The position numbers and the translations under genes are program-made. From the NCBI GenBank assembly GCA_944368775.1, contig CALVXB010000003.1:62001-126000 (forward strand): a DNA stretch of 64,000 nt. Reading direction: 5' to 3'. The notes beneath the pieces were generated by a model, which saw nothing but the letters and a program-made list of their open reading frames with translations, was not told the origin of the DNA and did no database searches. Position 1 is the first letter of the stretch; every line of letters begins with the position of its first letter. The stretch comes from an uncultured Clostridia bacterium (GTDB taxonomy: Bacteria; Bacillota; Clostridia; Christensenellales; Borkfalkiaceae). This document shows positions 1-8,670 of this stretch, in pieces.

Positions 1-2
1 GC

Positions 3-1262
3 GTCAATGCGCCGACGTTGGGGAAGAAGCACGACCTGATCCTCCGGATCATCGCCGTCGCGTCCGGCTTGTCCGACCCCGAGCCGCGCAGCAACAAGGG
101 CGCGCGCGTCAAGTCGGACGGGGCCTCGCCGGAGAGCATCGAACAGGTGCGCCGCCTCATCGCCGCGTGCAAGGAGACGATGCCCTTTCTCGCCGGGCCG
201 GACAGCGCGGAACAGACGGAGTTTCGCGACAGCGCTTCAGATACCCGCGCCTCGGCCGGCTATGCCGACCGCCGCTTTGTCGGCATCCTCGAGTGCCTCT
301 CCGCGGGCGGCCGTTTGTGCGACAAAAACGGCGTGCGCACGGACGTGTTCGTCGCGCAGTCTTGCATCGACGATTACGGTCTGCGCGAAGGGGACTTGAT
401 CTCCGGCTACGCGGGCGAGCGGAGCGAAGGCCGCGTCGAGGTCGTGCAGATCATCGGCGTAGAAGGGATCGCCCCCTCGCGCAGCCGCCCCGCATTTGAA
501 GATTTTGTTCCGCTGCTCCCCGCCGAACGCATCCCGCTCTCCGCCTCGCCCGTCGCGGCCATCCGCGCGCTCGAGATGTTGAGCCCGATCGGCAAGGGAC
601 AGCGCGTCCTGTTCCGTGCCCCCGCGGGGGGAGGAAAGACGGCCTTCATCCGCGAAGCGGCGCGCTGCGCCGCGCAGGCGGATCTGCGCACCGTCGTCCT
701 CGCATTCGGCCGGCCGGAAGAGTGCGGCGAGTTTGCGGCGGCGGCGCCGTCGGCGTCGGTATTCGCGGCGCCCTTCGGCTCGCAGCCGGCCGAGCGCGTC
801 CGCATGGCCCGCCTCGCGCTCGCCTACTGCAAGGGGATCGCGGCCTCCGGCGGAGACGTCGTGCTGCTGGTCGACCCGCTCGCCGAACTGCTCCGCGCCT
901 GCGCAGAAGTTTCTTCTCTCCCGGGCGTCGAGGGGTGCGCATCGCTGGCAGAACAGCTGTTCGCGTCGGCGCGGCGGCTGCAGCGCGCCGGCACGCTGAC
1001 CGTCATCGCCGCGGCTCCCGCCGCGGGGGAGGCGTTCGACCGGTTCGCCGATGCGGCCAACTGCCTGCTCTACGGCGGCGCGGCCCGCGCCGAAGGCGAC
1101 CCGTTCGGCATCGACTTTGCCCGCTCCTTCACGCGGCGGGCGGACCTGCTCCTGACAAAAGAGGAATGCGATGCAGCCGACGCGCTGCGCGCGCGGCTCG
1201 CAGCAACGGATGCCGAGGGGGGTGCCGCGCTGCTGCAACAAATTCAGAAAGAGAATCTATAA
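3..1262 (+). CDS. Rho-like transcription termination ATPase, divergent (5' end outside window)
   Basis: The reading frame is already open at base 3, so the true start lies upstream. Residues matching the Rho cold-shock-type RNA-binding domain lie at about nt 270-450 (FVGILECL, then FVAQSCIDDYGLREGDLISG). A RecA-like ATPase follows, with Walker A APAGGGKT near nt 617-640 and a Walker B strand VVLLVDP near nt 859-880. Rho is a hexameric RNA translocase that ends transcripts. This copy is unusual. The canonical LLDSITRLARAYN segment reads LVDPLAELLRA, and the usual SGG-D-ALQKPK and TGSRMDEVIFEEFKGTGN loops, which carry RNA contacts and the arginine finger, are not recognisable. It may be a degenerate or specialised Rho paralogue. 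The ROK kinase gene begins 13 bp downstream, so co-transcription is likely. Confidence 0.75.
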   Translation, partial: VNAPTLGKKHDLILRIIAVASGLSDPEPRSNKGARVKSDGASPESIEQVRRLIAACKETMPFLAGPDSAEQTEFRDSASDTRASAGYADRRFVGILECLSAGGRLCDKNGVRTDVFVAQSCIDDYGLREGDLISGYAGERSEGRVEVVQIIGVEGIAPSRSRPAFEDFVPLLPAERIPLSASPVAAIRALEMLSPIGKGQRVLFRAPAGGGKTAFIREAARCAAQADLRTVVLAFGRPEECGEFAAAAPSASVFAAPFGSQPAERVRMARLALAYCKGIAASGGDVVLLVDPLAELLRACAEVSSLPGVEGCASLAEQLFASARRLQRAGTLTVIAAAPAAGEAFDRFADAANCLLYGGAARAEGDPFGIDFARSFTRRADLLLTKEECDAADALRARLAATDAEGGAALLQQIQKENL

Positions 1263-1275
1263 AGAGGTATATGAT

Positions 1276-2229
1276 ATGAAAAAGTACTATGCAGGGATCG
1301 ATTTTGGCGGGATGAGCGCCAAAGCCGGGCTTTTCGACACCGAGGGCAACATGATCGCGAAAGACACGGTCAAGACCTCGCGCGAGGAAGGCTACCTGAC
1401 GACGGTCGTAAAGATGGCGCAGCTTGTGCGCGGTCTGAGCGAGCGCTACGGCGGCATGTCCGAAGTAGGGGCCGTGGGGATCGGCTCGCCGGGCGTGATC
1501 GACGGCGCTTCGGGCATGGTCGTCCGCTGGAGCAACTACGATTGGCGGGATATGCCGCTCGGCCCCGACCTCGCGGTCAAGCTGGGCGTGCCCGTGTTCG
1601 TCGCCAACGACGCGAACGCCGCCGCGCTGGGCGAGGCGAAGTTCGGCGCGGGCAAGAGCTATGAGGACAGCATCCTCATCACCCTCGGCACGGGCGTCGG
1701 CAGCGGCATCATCATCGGCGGAAAGATCTTTGAAGGCTTCCACGGTGCCGGCGGCGAGGCGGGGCACATGGTCATCGAGGTGGGCGGCATCCCCTGCGGG
1801 TGCGGCCGACGCGGCTGCTTCGAGCAGTATGCCTCCGCGACCGCGCTCATGCGCGACACCAAGCGCGCGATGTTCGAGCATAAAGACAGTCTGATGTGGA
1901 AGCTGGTCGGCGACCCCGAAAACGTGGACGGCAAGACCGCCTTCGACGCCGCAAAAGCGGGCGACGAGGTGGGTGCGCAGGTCGTCAAAAACTATGTCAT
2001 GTACCTCGGCGAAGGCATTTTGAACCTCGTCGGCATCCTGCGCCCGCAGGCCATCCTGCTGGGCGGCGGCGTCTCCAACCAGGGCGAGTACCTGCTGCAG
2101 CCGCTGCGCAAGTATGTCAACGACCGCCTGTACGTCGACAGCGACCGCGTCCCGCTCGCGATCGTCCGCGCCACGCTCGGCAATGACGCCGGCATCTACG
2201 GCGCATACGCCCTCGCGGTCGGCAAGTAA
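1276..2229 (+). CDS. glk: ROK family glucokinase / sugar kinase
   Basis: A 317-residue cytoplasmic kinase predicted to phosphorylate glucose or a related sugar with ATP. The ATP-binding motif GIDFGG is at residues 6-11. The ROK zinc motif CGCGRRGC lies near residues 174-181 and is preceded by GEAGHM, which supplies the conserved His. VANDANAAALGEA carries the catalytic Asp. Length is typical for the family. The start is set at the ATG at 1276 behind AAAGAGG at 1261; an in-frame extension into the upstream gene lacks a ribosome site. A 10-bp GC hairpin ends the transcript region downstream. The exact sugar cannot be read from sequence; N-acetylmannosamine kinase is an alternative. Confidence 0.9.
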   Translation: MKKYYAGIDFGGMSAKAGLFDTEGNMIAKDTVKTSREEGYLTTVVKMAQLVRGLSERYGGMSEVGAVGIGSPGVIDGASGMVVRWSNYDWRDMPLGPDLAVKLGVPVFVANDANAAALGEAKFGAGKSYEDSILITLGTGVGSGIIIGGKIFEGFHGAGGEAGHMVIEVGGIPCGCGRRGCFEQYASATALMRDTKRAMFEHKDSLMWKLVGDPENVDGKTAFDAAKAGDEVGAQVVKNYVMYLGEGILNLVGILRPQAILLGGGVSNQGEYLLQPLRKYVNDRLYVDSDRVPLAIVRATLGNDAGIYGAYALAVGK

Positions 2230-2280
2230 GCGACCCCTTTCGCGGCGCCGCGCGCGCCCGGATCGATAAGAGCGACGTCC

Positions 2281-2310
2281 GCGCGCCCGGCCACCGGGCG
2301 CGCGTTCTTT
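2281..2310 (+). terminator. Intrinsic terminator-like hairpin after the ROK kinase gene
   Basis: A perfect 10-bp stem (GCGCGCCCGG at 2281-2290, loop CCA, CCGGGCGCGC at 2294-2303) is followed by GTTCTTT. The T tract is short, so termination may be partial. It ends immediately before the ribosome binding site of the next gene. Confidence 0.6.
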
Positions 2311-2321
2311 GGAGGCGGAGC

Positions 2322-3401
2322 ATGGCAGAACAGGCGAAAAAGAAAAAGCGCAGCAAGCTCAAGCTCGCGGGCATCCTCTTCGCGGCCTTCGTCGCGCTGC
2401 TCGTCCTCGCCGGCATCGTCGTCGACGTCTTTTTCGTTCGCCTCGATCACCTGGCGATGTTCCTCGCCGCGCCCGACCTCCCGGAGCGGCGGGCGGGCGA
2501 ACTGCGCGTCCATTTCGTAGACGTGGGGCAGGGCGACTGCACCATCTTTGAATTCCCCGACGGAAAGACCATGCTCGTCGACGCGGGGGATGCGAGCGTC
2601 GCCTCCCGCACCGCCGTCATCGGCTACGCGCACGCGCTGGGCGTCGACGCCTTCGACGTGCTGCTGCTCACCCATCCCGACAGCGACCACGCGGGCGGGA
2701 TGGCGGACGTCGTCGAGTGCTACGGCGCGGACGAGATCTGGATGCCGTACTGCCTGAACACTTCCGTCAACAGCGCATATTCGTCGTTTATGGAAGAGGC
2801 GTCAGCGAGCGGCGCGCCCATGCTCGTCTCGCAGACCTACCGCCATCTGCTCTCGGAGGATGCCGACCATTTTTACTACGCGATGCTGCTCGGTCCGCTC
2901 TCGCCCGATGTCGAGGGCAGCGAGTACATCGCGCCCAACGCCGCGTCGGCGGGGGAGGAGAGCTTCAACGACAGCTCCGCCATCCTCTACGTCGAGTACG
3001 CCGGCCGCCGCGTGCTGCTCACCGGCGACGCCTCGACGCGGGTAGAAAACCGGTTGGTCGAGGACTTCGAGCTGACGGAGGGCGCGGCCTTCGCCTGCCG
3101 CGCGCAGGCAGCGTGGGGCAGCGTCGACCTCGAGCCGGATTTAGACGGCCTCGAATTTTTGAAGGCGGGGCATCACGGCAGTTCGGGCTCGACGGGCAGG
3201 GCGCTCGCCGAGCTGTGCCGCCCGCAGGCGCTGTTCGTCAGCGCGGGCGCGGACAACCCGTACACCCACCCGTCCATGCCCTCGGCCGAGCGGGTGCTCG
3301 CCGCCTCGCCGAACGCGCAGATCTGGCGCACGGACGAGGTGGGCAGCATCATTTTGACCATACGCGCGGACGGCTCCTGGACGGTCTCGCCCGCCGCATG
3401 A
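2322..3401 (+). CDS. Membrane-anchored ComEC/Rec2-type metallo-beta-lactamase-fold hydrolase
   Basis: A 359-residue protein with a Lys-rich N-terminus, one transmembrane segment (about residues 14-37) and an extracytoplasmic metallo-beta-lactamase domain. The domain resembles the C-terminal domain of ComEC: HFVDVGQGDC near residue 66, the metal motif THPDSDHAGG near 117, a later LLTGDAS, and GHHGSSGS near 283. Stand-alone proteins of this type lack the ComEC channel and are thought to be secreted or anchored phosphodiesterases or nucleases; the substrate is unknown. The start ATG is 1 bp after GGAGGCGGAG at 2311-2320. It sits 30 bp upstream of aroC and may share a transcript with it. Confidence 0.8.
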   Translation: MAEQAKKKKRSKLKLAGILFAAFVALLVLAGIVVDVFFVRLDHLAMFLAAPDLPERRAGELRVHFVDVGQGDCTIFEFPDGKTMLVDAGDASVASRTAVIGYAHALGVDAFDVLLLTHPDSDHAGGMADVVECYGADEIWMPYCLNTSVNSAYSSFMEEASASGAPMLVSQTYRHLLSEDADHFYYAMLLGPLSPDVEGSEYIAPNAASAGEESFNDSSAILYVEYAGRRVLLTGDASTRVENRLVEDFELTEGAAFACRAQAAWGSVDLEPDLDGLEFLKAGHHGSSGSTGRALAELCRPQALFVSAGADNPYTHPSMPSAERVLAASPNAQIWRTDEVGSIILTIRADGSWTVSPAA

Positions 3402-3430
3402 TATGCTACAAACTACGGAGAATAACGGTT

Positions 3431-4561
3431 ATGCTGAAATGGATGACGAGCGGCGAGTCGCACGGACAGGCGCTCACCGCCATCGTAGAGGGGCTTCCCT
3501 CCAATTTAGAAGTGGATACGGCGGAGATCGACCGCTACCTCGCCCTGCGCCAGAGCGGTTACGGCCGCGGCGCGCGGCAGAAGATCGAAACCGACCGCGT
3601 AAAGATCCTCGCGGGCGTGCGCGACAGGCGCACGCTGGGCAGCCCCGTCTGCCTGCTCGTCGAAAATAAAGACTACGCAAATTGGGAGCCGTATATGTCC
3701 CCCTACGGTGCGGACGTCGCCGCCCGCCGCCTCACCCGCGTGCGCCCCGGCCACGCCGACCTGACCGGCCTGCGCAAGTACGACCAGACGGACGCGCGCA
3801 ATATTTTAGAGCGCGCCTCCGCCCGCGAGACGGCGGTGCGCGTCGCGGCGGGCACCCTCGCCCGTATGTTCCTGCGCGCGTTGGGCGTCGAGGTCAACGG
3901 TTACGTCCGCGCGGTCGCGGGCATCGCAGACGAAAGGGAGTATTCCTTCGACGAGCTGCGCGGCGTGCAGGAAAATGAGCTGTTTATGCCAGACATAGTA
4001 CTATGCAAACGGGCAAAAGAGCGCATTGACGCCATCCGCGAGGCCAAAGACACGGCGGGCGGCGTCGTCGAGGTGCGCGTGCGCGGCCTCAAGAGCGGCT
4101 TCGGCAGCTGCATGAGCTACGGCGAAAAGTTAGACGGCCGCCTCGCGGGCGCGGTCATGGGCGTGCAGGCGATCAAGGGGGTCGAGATCGGCCTCGGCTT
4201 CGCCGCGGCGATGCGCCCGGGCAGCGCCGTGCACGACGAGATCTATCCCGAAAACGGAAAATTTGTCCGCCGCACCAACAACGCGGGCGGCATCGAGGGG
4301 GGCATGTCCAACGGCGAGGAGATCGTCCTGCGCGCGGCGATGAAGCCCATCCCCACCCTCATGCGCGGGCTGAACACCGTCGACTACGAGACGGGCGAGG
4401 CCTGCCGCGCGGCGACCGAGCGCAGCGACGTGTGCGCCATCTGCGCCTGCGAGGTGGTGGTGGAGAGCACCGTCTGCTTCGCGCTCGCGCAGGCGGTCCT
4501 CGAGCGCCTGGGCGGCGACAATATGCGCGAAGTCGTCGCCCGCTACAACGACCTGATCTGA
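3431..4561 (+). CDS. aroC: Chorismate synthase
   Basis: A 376-residue FMN-dependent enzyme that converts 5-enolpyruvylshikimate-3-phosphate to chorismate, the last shikimate step. Visible signatures are SGESHG at residues 7-12, RPGHADLTG, RNILERASARETA, the GGVVEVRVRGL segment and VGVQAIKGVEIG-type residues near the middle, and NNAGGIEGGMSNGE. The start is chosen at ATG 3431 behind CGGAG; the frame stays open far upstream but only as a shadow of the preceding gene. It is first of the six-gene aro cluster. Codons at 3985-4010, encoding the FMPDIVLCK segment, contain an inverted copy of the dispersed palindromic repeat found elsewhere here. The protein alignment length is not disturbed there. 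Confidence 0.95.
   Translation: MLKWMTSGESHGQALTAIVEGLPSNLEVDTAEIDRYLALRQSGYGRGARQKIETDRVKILAGVRDRRTLGSPVCLLVENKDYANWEPYMSPYGADVAARRLTRVRPGHADLTGLRKYDQTDARNILERASARETAVRVAAGTLARMFLRALGVEVNGYVRAVAGIADEREYSFDELRGVQENELFMPDIVLCKRAKERIDAIREAKDTAGGVVEVRVRGLKSGFGSCMSYGEKLDGRLAGAVMGVQAIKGVEIGLGFAAAMRPGSAVHDEIYPENGKFVRRTNNAGGIEGGMSNGEEIVLRAAMKPIPTLMRGLNTVDYETGEACRAATERSDVCAICACEVVVESTVCFALAQAVLERLGGDNMREVVARYNDLI
3985..4010 (-). repeat. Dispersed palindromic repeat, copy a (inside aroC)
   Basis: Read on the minus strand this is GTTTGCATAGTACTATGT followed by CTGGCATA. It shares the variant right half seen in copy b at 7683. It lies in frame within aroC, so the repeat is tolerated as coding sequence. 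Confidence 0.75.
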
Positions 4562-4570
4562 GGAGGCAGC

Positions 4571-5623
4571 ATGGAGATCATCGAAGTTCACACAAAATCG
4601 CGGCCGAGCACCGTGTACTGCGGCGAGGGCGCGGCGCAGGCGGCGAGCGAATACCTGCGCGGCGCGCAGGCGTTCGTCGTCACCGATACCAACGTCTCCC
4701 GCCTGTACGCGGACACGATATCCCGCCTCTTTCCGGGCGCGCCCGCCTGCGTGCTGCCGGCGGGCGAGCGGCATAAAAACCGTACGGGGCTGTTCACCAT
4801 CCTCGGCAAGATGTTAGACGCGCAGCTGCACCGTCCGTCCGTCGTCGTCGCCTTCGGCGGCGGCGTCATCGGCGACATGGCGGGGCTTGCGGCGGCGCTG
4901 TACATGCGCGGCACCCGCCTCGTGCAGATGCCGACCACCCTGCTCGCGCAGGTAGACAGCTCGGTCGGCGGCAAGACGGCGGTCGACTACCGCGGCGTCA
5001 AAAATGTCGTCGGCGCATTCTACCAGCCCGAGCGCGTCTTTTGCGACCCGGTATTTTTGAATACGCTCCCCGCGCGCGAAGTGCGCTGCGGCCTCGGCGA
5101 GATCGTCAAGACCGGCCTGCTCGACGAGAAGGTGGGCGCAAAGATCCGCGAAAACGCCGACAAACTGCATGAACTCGCCTTTTTGCAGGAGCTCGCCGCC
5201 GACTGCATCCGCTTCAAGGCGGGCGTCGTCGAGCGGGACGAGACGGAGAGCAGCGGGCTGCGCAAGTGCCTCAACCTCGGCCACACGACCGGCCACGCGC
5301 TCGAGCTGCTGTGCGGGCGGCGCTCGCACGGCGAGTACGTGCTCATCGGCCTGTGGCTGGAGAGCTTCATCGCCGAAGGGGAGGGAGTGTGCGAGCCCTC
5401 GTACGCGCAAGAGGTGCGTTCCCTCGTCTTGCGCGCGCTGCCGCGCATTCCGCGCTTCCCGAACGCGGCGGAGGGGCTGCGGTTTGCCCTGCTCGACAAA
5501 AAGAACGCGGGCAGCGGCGTCTCCTTCATTCTCCCCAAATCGCGCGGCGCATACGCCGAGCTCACCCTCCCGCCCGAGCGCTACGCGCACTACTTGAACA
5601 TTCTCGCGGAGGAAAGGCAATGA
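4571..5623 (+). CDS. aroB: 3-dehydroquinate synthase
   Basis: A 350-residue NAD- and metal-dependent enzyme that cyclises DAHP to 3-dehydroquinate (shikimate step 2). The NAD-binding FGGGVIGDMAG is near residue 95, followed by QMPTTLLAQVDSSVGGKTAVD. The metal ligands are visible as the Glu in GLGEIVKTG, the two His in NLGHTTGHA, and HGEYV. Length is normal. A strong ribosome site GAGGAGG lies 5-8 bp before the ATG, 9 bp after aroC. The stop codon overlaps the aroA start by 4 bp, indicating translational coupling. Confidence 0.96.
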   Translation: MEIIEVHTKSRPSTVYCGEGAAQAASEYLRGAQAFVVTDTNVSRLYADTISRLFPGAPACVLPAGERHKNRTGLFTILGKMLDAQLHRPSVVVAFGGGVIGDMAGLAAALYMRGTRLVQMPTTLLAQVDSSVGGKTAVDYRGVKNVVGAFYQPERVFCDPVFLNTLPAREVRCGLGEIVKTGLLDEKVGAKIRENADKLHELAFLQELAADCIRFKAGVVERDETESSGLRKCLNLGHTTGHALELLCGRRSHGEYVLIGLWLESFIAEGEGVCEPSYAQEVRSLVLRALPRIPRFPNAAEGLRFALLDKKNAGSGVSFILPKSRGAYAELTLPPERYAHYLNILAEERQ

Positions 5624-6861
5624 ACGTACGCCCCCGCACACAATTTTTCGGGGAATTTCGAATCCCCGGCGATAAATCTGTCACCCACCGCGCCATCCTC
5701 TTCAACGGCATCGCGCGCGGCGAGGCGGTCGTCACCGACGCGCTGCTCGGGGCGGACTGCCTTTCGAGCGCTGCCTGCATGCGCGCTTTGGGCGCGCAGG
5801 TCGAGGTGGACGGCACCTCCATCCGCGTGCGCGGGGCGGAGCGGCTGCGCGCGGCCGACTGCGACTGCGGCAACAGCGGCACGACCATGCGCCTTTTGAT
5901 GGGGCTGGCGGCGGGGCAGGGCGTGCAGGTGCGCCTGACCGGCGACGCCTCCCTCTCCCGCCGCCCGATGGAGCGCGTCGCCGCGCCCCTCCGCCTTTTG
6001 GGCGCGGACATCGAAACGGCGGACGGCCACGCCCCCGTCACTGTGCGCCCCGCGCCCCTTTTTGGCCGCGCGGTGGACACCAAGGTCGCCAGCGCGCAGG
6101 TCAAAAGCGCGCTCATCCTCGCCGCTTTGGGTGCGGAAGGGGAGACGGTCATCCGAGAGCCGCTGCTCTCGCGCGACCACACCGAGCGCATGCTCGCGGC
6201 GATGGGGGCCGACATCCGCGCGGAAGGCTGCACGGTGACGGTCGGGCGCAGCGCGCTGCGCGCCGTCGACGTCGCCGTCCCCGCCGACATCTCCGGCGCC
6301 GCCTACTTTATGGCGCTGGGCGCGCTGTGCGGCGAGACGCTGTGCCGCAGCGTCGGCGTCAACCCGACGCGCACGGGCATCCTGCGCGTGTTCGACCAAA
6401 TGGGCGTGCGTTACGCTTTGGGACATGAGCGCACCGTCTGCGGCGAACCGGTCGCCGACATCCGCGTCCGCAAGTCGCCGCTGCGCGCCGTGCACCTCGG
6501 CCGCGCGATCATGCCCTCCCTCATCGACGAACTGCCCGTCATCGCGGTGCTGTGCGCCTGTGCGGAGGGGGAGAGCGTCATCGAGGGGGCGGAGGAGCTG
6601 CGCGTCAAGGAGAGCGACCGCATCCGTACGACGGCGGCCATGCTCGCGGCGATCGGCGGCGACGTCGAGGAAAAGCCGGACGGCTTTATCATCCGCGGCA
6701 AAAAGTCGCTGCGCGGCGGCAATTTCGACGCCTGCGCCGACCACCGCATCGCCATGAGCGGCGCGGTCGCGCTGGCCGCCAGCGAGCGGGGCGGCGACAT
6801 CGCGGGTGCGGAGTGCGTCGATATCTCCTTCCCCAACTTTTTCGATCTGCTCAATTCCTGA
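5620..6861 (+). CDS. aroA: 3-phosphoshikimate 1-carboxyvinyltransferase (EPSP synthase)
   Basis: A 413-residue enzyme that adds enolpyruvate from PEP to shikimate-3-phosphate. Signatures are PGDKSVTHRA near residue 17, GNSGTTMRLLMG near 84, RRPMERV, the catalytic Asp in IDELPVIAVLC and the Lys in RVKESDRI. The GNSGTTMRLLMG form is closer to the class II (glyphosate-tolerant) type than to the class I GNAGTAMRPL form; this is motif-level inference. The start ATG overlaps the aroB stop as ATGA at 5620-5623, behind GGAGGAAAGG. aroE follows 17 bp downstream. Confidence 0.95.
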   Translation: MNVRPRTQFFGEFRIPGDKSVTHRAILFNGIARGEAVVTDALLGADCLSSAACMRALGAQVEVDGTSIRVRGAERLRAADCDCGNSGTTMRLLMGLAAGQGVQVRLTGDASLSRRPMERVAAPLRLLGADIETADGHAPVTVRPAPLFGRAVDTKVASAQVKSALILAALGAEGETVIREPLLSRDHTERMLAAMGADIRAEGCTVTVGRSALRAVDVAVPADISGAAYFMALGALCGETLCRSVGVNPTRTGILRVFDQMGVRYALGHERTVCGEPVADIRVRKSPLRAVHLGRAIMPSLIDELPVIAVLCACAEGESVIEGAEELRVKESDRIRTTAAMLAAIGGDVEEKPDGFIIRGKKSLRGGNFDACADHRIAMSGAVALAASERGGDIAGAECVDISFPNFFDLLNS

Positions 6862-6878
6862 ACGGAGGTTTGGATACA

Positions 6879-7676
6879 ATGTATAAAATGGCAGTGATCG
6901 GCAAGGACGTCTCCAAATCGGACAGCGCCAAGATGCACACGTTCGATTTCCGCGCGCTGGGCAGCGCGTGCAGCTACGAGCTCCTCTCCGTCGCAAAGGA
7001 AAATTTTGACGAGGCCGCAAAAAAACTCATCGCCGAATACGACGCCTTCAACGTCACCATCCCGTACAAGCTGGACATCATCCCGTATCTTGACAGGCTG
7101 GAAGGGGATGCAAAGGTTTTCGGCGCGGTCAACGTCGTCAAAGACAAGGTCGGCTACAACACCGACGGCGTCGGGTTCATGCTCATGCTCGAAAACAACG
7201 GCATCGCCCCGCGGGGCAAAAAGATCCTCGTCTTGGGCGCGGGCGGCGCGGGCCGCAGCGCGGTGAAAAAGCTCGCCGACGCCGGCGCGGACGTGTTCGT
7301 CTACGACTTGCGCAAGGAGAGCGTCGACCGCCTCTACGCCGAGTTCGGCTGCTTTACCCCTCTCGAAAAGGTGGAACCCGCCGATTACGACCTCATCATC
7401 AACATCACGGGCGTCGGCATGCACAAGACGGAGGGCGTCTCGCCCGTCGGAGAGGACATCCTCTCGCGCGTCAAGGCCGCCTGCGACCTCATCTACTATC
7501 CCCGCAAGAGCGAGTTTCTGCGCATCGCCGAGTCGCTCGGCAAGCCCATCTGCAACGGGGAGAGCATGCTCTTCTACCAGGCCTACTACGGCGACTGCAT
7601 CGTCCTCGGCCGCGAGCCCAAGGCTGCGGAGGCAAAGGCGCTTTTTGAAGAATATAAGCGAATATATCCCGAATAA
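6879..7676 (+). CDS. aroE: Shikimate dehydrogenase, divergent
   Basis: A 265-residue NADP-type oxidoreductase that reduces 3-dehydroshikimate to shikimate. The N-terminal substrate domain has AVIGKDVSKSDSAKMH, a diverged form of the usual GKPVSHSLSP. The catalytic Lys is in NVTIPYK and the catalytic Asp in YNTDGVGF. The Rossmann motif is VLGAGGAGRS. The C-terminal GESMLFYQA matches the family's G-x-x-ML-x-x-QA. The start is ATG 6879 behind ACGGAGG. It completes the pathway between aroQ and aroK, so assignment is firm despite sequence divergence. Confidence 0.88.
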   Translation: MYKMAVIGKDVSKSDSAKMHTFDFRALGSACSYELLSVAKENFDEAAKKLIAEYDAFNVTIPYKLDIIPYLDRLEGDAKVFGAVNVVKDKVGYNTDGVGFMLMLENNGIAPRGKKILVLGAGGAGRSAVKKLADAGADVFVYDLRKESVDRLYAEFGCFTPLEKVEPADYDLIINITGVGMHKTEGVSPVGEDILSRVKAACDLIYYPRKSEFLRIAESLGKPICNGESMLFYQAYYGDCIVLGREPKAAEAKALFEEYKRIYPE

Positions 7677-7682
7677 ACGGCA

Positions 7683-7710
7683 TTTGCATAGTACTATGTC
7701 AGACATAAAC
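7683..7710 (+). repeat. Dispersed palindromic repeat, copy b (aroE-aroQ spacer)
   Basis: TTTGCATAGTACTATGT followed by CAGACATAAAC. The 13-bp left part is the common form; the right part matches copy a. It lies 28 bp before the aroQ start, inside the operon. Confidence 0.85.
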
Positions 7711-7737
7711 GCGAGATAACAGCGAGGTGACCCTACC

Positions 7738-8154
7738 ATGAAGTTATTGTTTCTCAACGGCGTCAACCTGAACATGACCGGTCGGCGCGAAAAGGGCGTC
7801 TACGGCACGGAGACGCTCGACGACATCAACGCCCAACTCGAGCGCTTCTGCAAGGAGCGCGGCGCCGAATGCGAGTTCTATCAGAGCAACATCGAAGGGG
7901 AGCTGTGCACCAAGATCCAGCAGTCGGATGCGGATGGCATCGTCCTCAATGCGGGCGCGTTCACTCACTACAGCTACGCCCTGCGCGACGCCATCGCGTC
8001 CGTGCCGACGCCCGTCGTCGAGGTGCATATGTCCAACGTGCACGCGCGCGAGCCATTCCGCCACACGTCGGTCATCTCCGAGGTGTGCCGCGGCACCGTG
8101 CTCGGCTTCGGCAAAAACAGCTACTTCCTCGCGGCGGAGAGTTTTCTGTTATGA
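7738..8154 (+). CDS. aroQ: 3-dehydroquinate dehydratase, type II
   Basis: A 138-residue dodecamer-forming enzyme that dehydrates 3-dehydroquinate to 3-dehydroshikimate by the type II mechanism. FLNGVNLNMTGRRE contains the conserved Asn and Arg, the catalytic Tyr lies in KGVYG, NAGAFTHYS follows, and EVHMSNVHARE supplies His and Arg. Length is typical (about 140-150). AGCGAGGTGA at 7720-7729 is the ribosome site. The stop overlaps the aroK start by 4 bp (8151-8154). Confidence 0.95.
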   Translation: MKLLFLNGVNLNMTGRREKGVYGTETLDDINAQLERFCKERGAECEFYQSNIEGELCTKIQQSDADGIVLNAGAFTHYSYALRDAIASVPTPVVEVHMSNVHAREPFRHTSVISEVCRGTVLGFGKNSYFLAAESFLL

Positions 8155-8669
8155 ACATCGTACTCTGCGGCATGATGGGTTCGGGCAAGACGACGGTCGG
8201 CATCCGCATCTCCGAGCTGACGGGGATGCGCTGGTACGACACGGACGACCTGATCGTCGACAAGTACGGCAGGATCGCAGACATCTTCGAGTATTACGGC
8301 GAGGAGCGCTTCCGCAAGTTAGAGACGGAGACGGTGCACCGCATCGCGGGGGAGGACAACTGCGTCATCTCGACGGGCGGCGGCTGCGTGCTTCGCCCCG
8401 AAAACAGCGCGGCCTTCAAGGAAGGGGGCGGCAAGATCGTCTTTTTGAAGGTGGATATTCACGTCCTCTTCGCGCGCACCGGCCACACGGGCGACGAGCG
8501 CCCGCTGCTCAAAAATACGACCTTTGAAAAGATGCAGGCGCTGCTCGACAGCCGCACCCCCGTCTACGAGAGCTGCGCCGACTACACCGTCGACACCAAC
8601 GGCAAGAGCGTCGACGAAGTCGCGCGGGAGATCATTCAAGTTTTCGGCCTCCCGCTGCTGCACGGCTGA
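8151..8669 (+). CDS. aroK: Shikimate kinase
   Basis: A 172-residue P-loop kinase that makes shikimate-3-phosphate. Walker A is GMMGSGKTT at residues 7-15. The shikimate and Mg contacts are DTDDLI (about 31-36), RFRKLE and STGGGCV. The lid region includes TGDERPLL. It is translationally coupled to aroQ through ATGA. Together with aroC, aroB, aroA, aroE and aroQ it encodes every step from DAHP to chorismate. Confidence 0.95.
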   Translation: MNIVLCGMMGSGKTTVGIRISELTGMRWYDTDDLIVDKYGRIADIFEYYGEERFRKLETETVHRIAGEDNCVISTGGGCVLRPENSAAFKEGGGKIVFLKVDIHVLFARTGHTGDERPLLKNTTFEKMQALLDSRTPVYESCADYTVDTNGKSVDEVAREIIQVFGLPLLHG

Positions 8670-8670
8670 T

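Noticed and set aside
1284-1293. AGTACTATGC in the ROK kinase start region as another copy of the dispersed repeat
   Set aside because: Only 10 bp match and neither the left arm nor the GTGACATA tail is present; coincidence.
2717-3430. N-terminal extension of chorismate synthase
   Set aside because: The frame is open upstream but reads as an Arg-rich shadow of the MBL-fold gene; the AroC N-terminus and a ribosome site fix the start at 3431.
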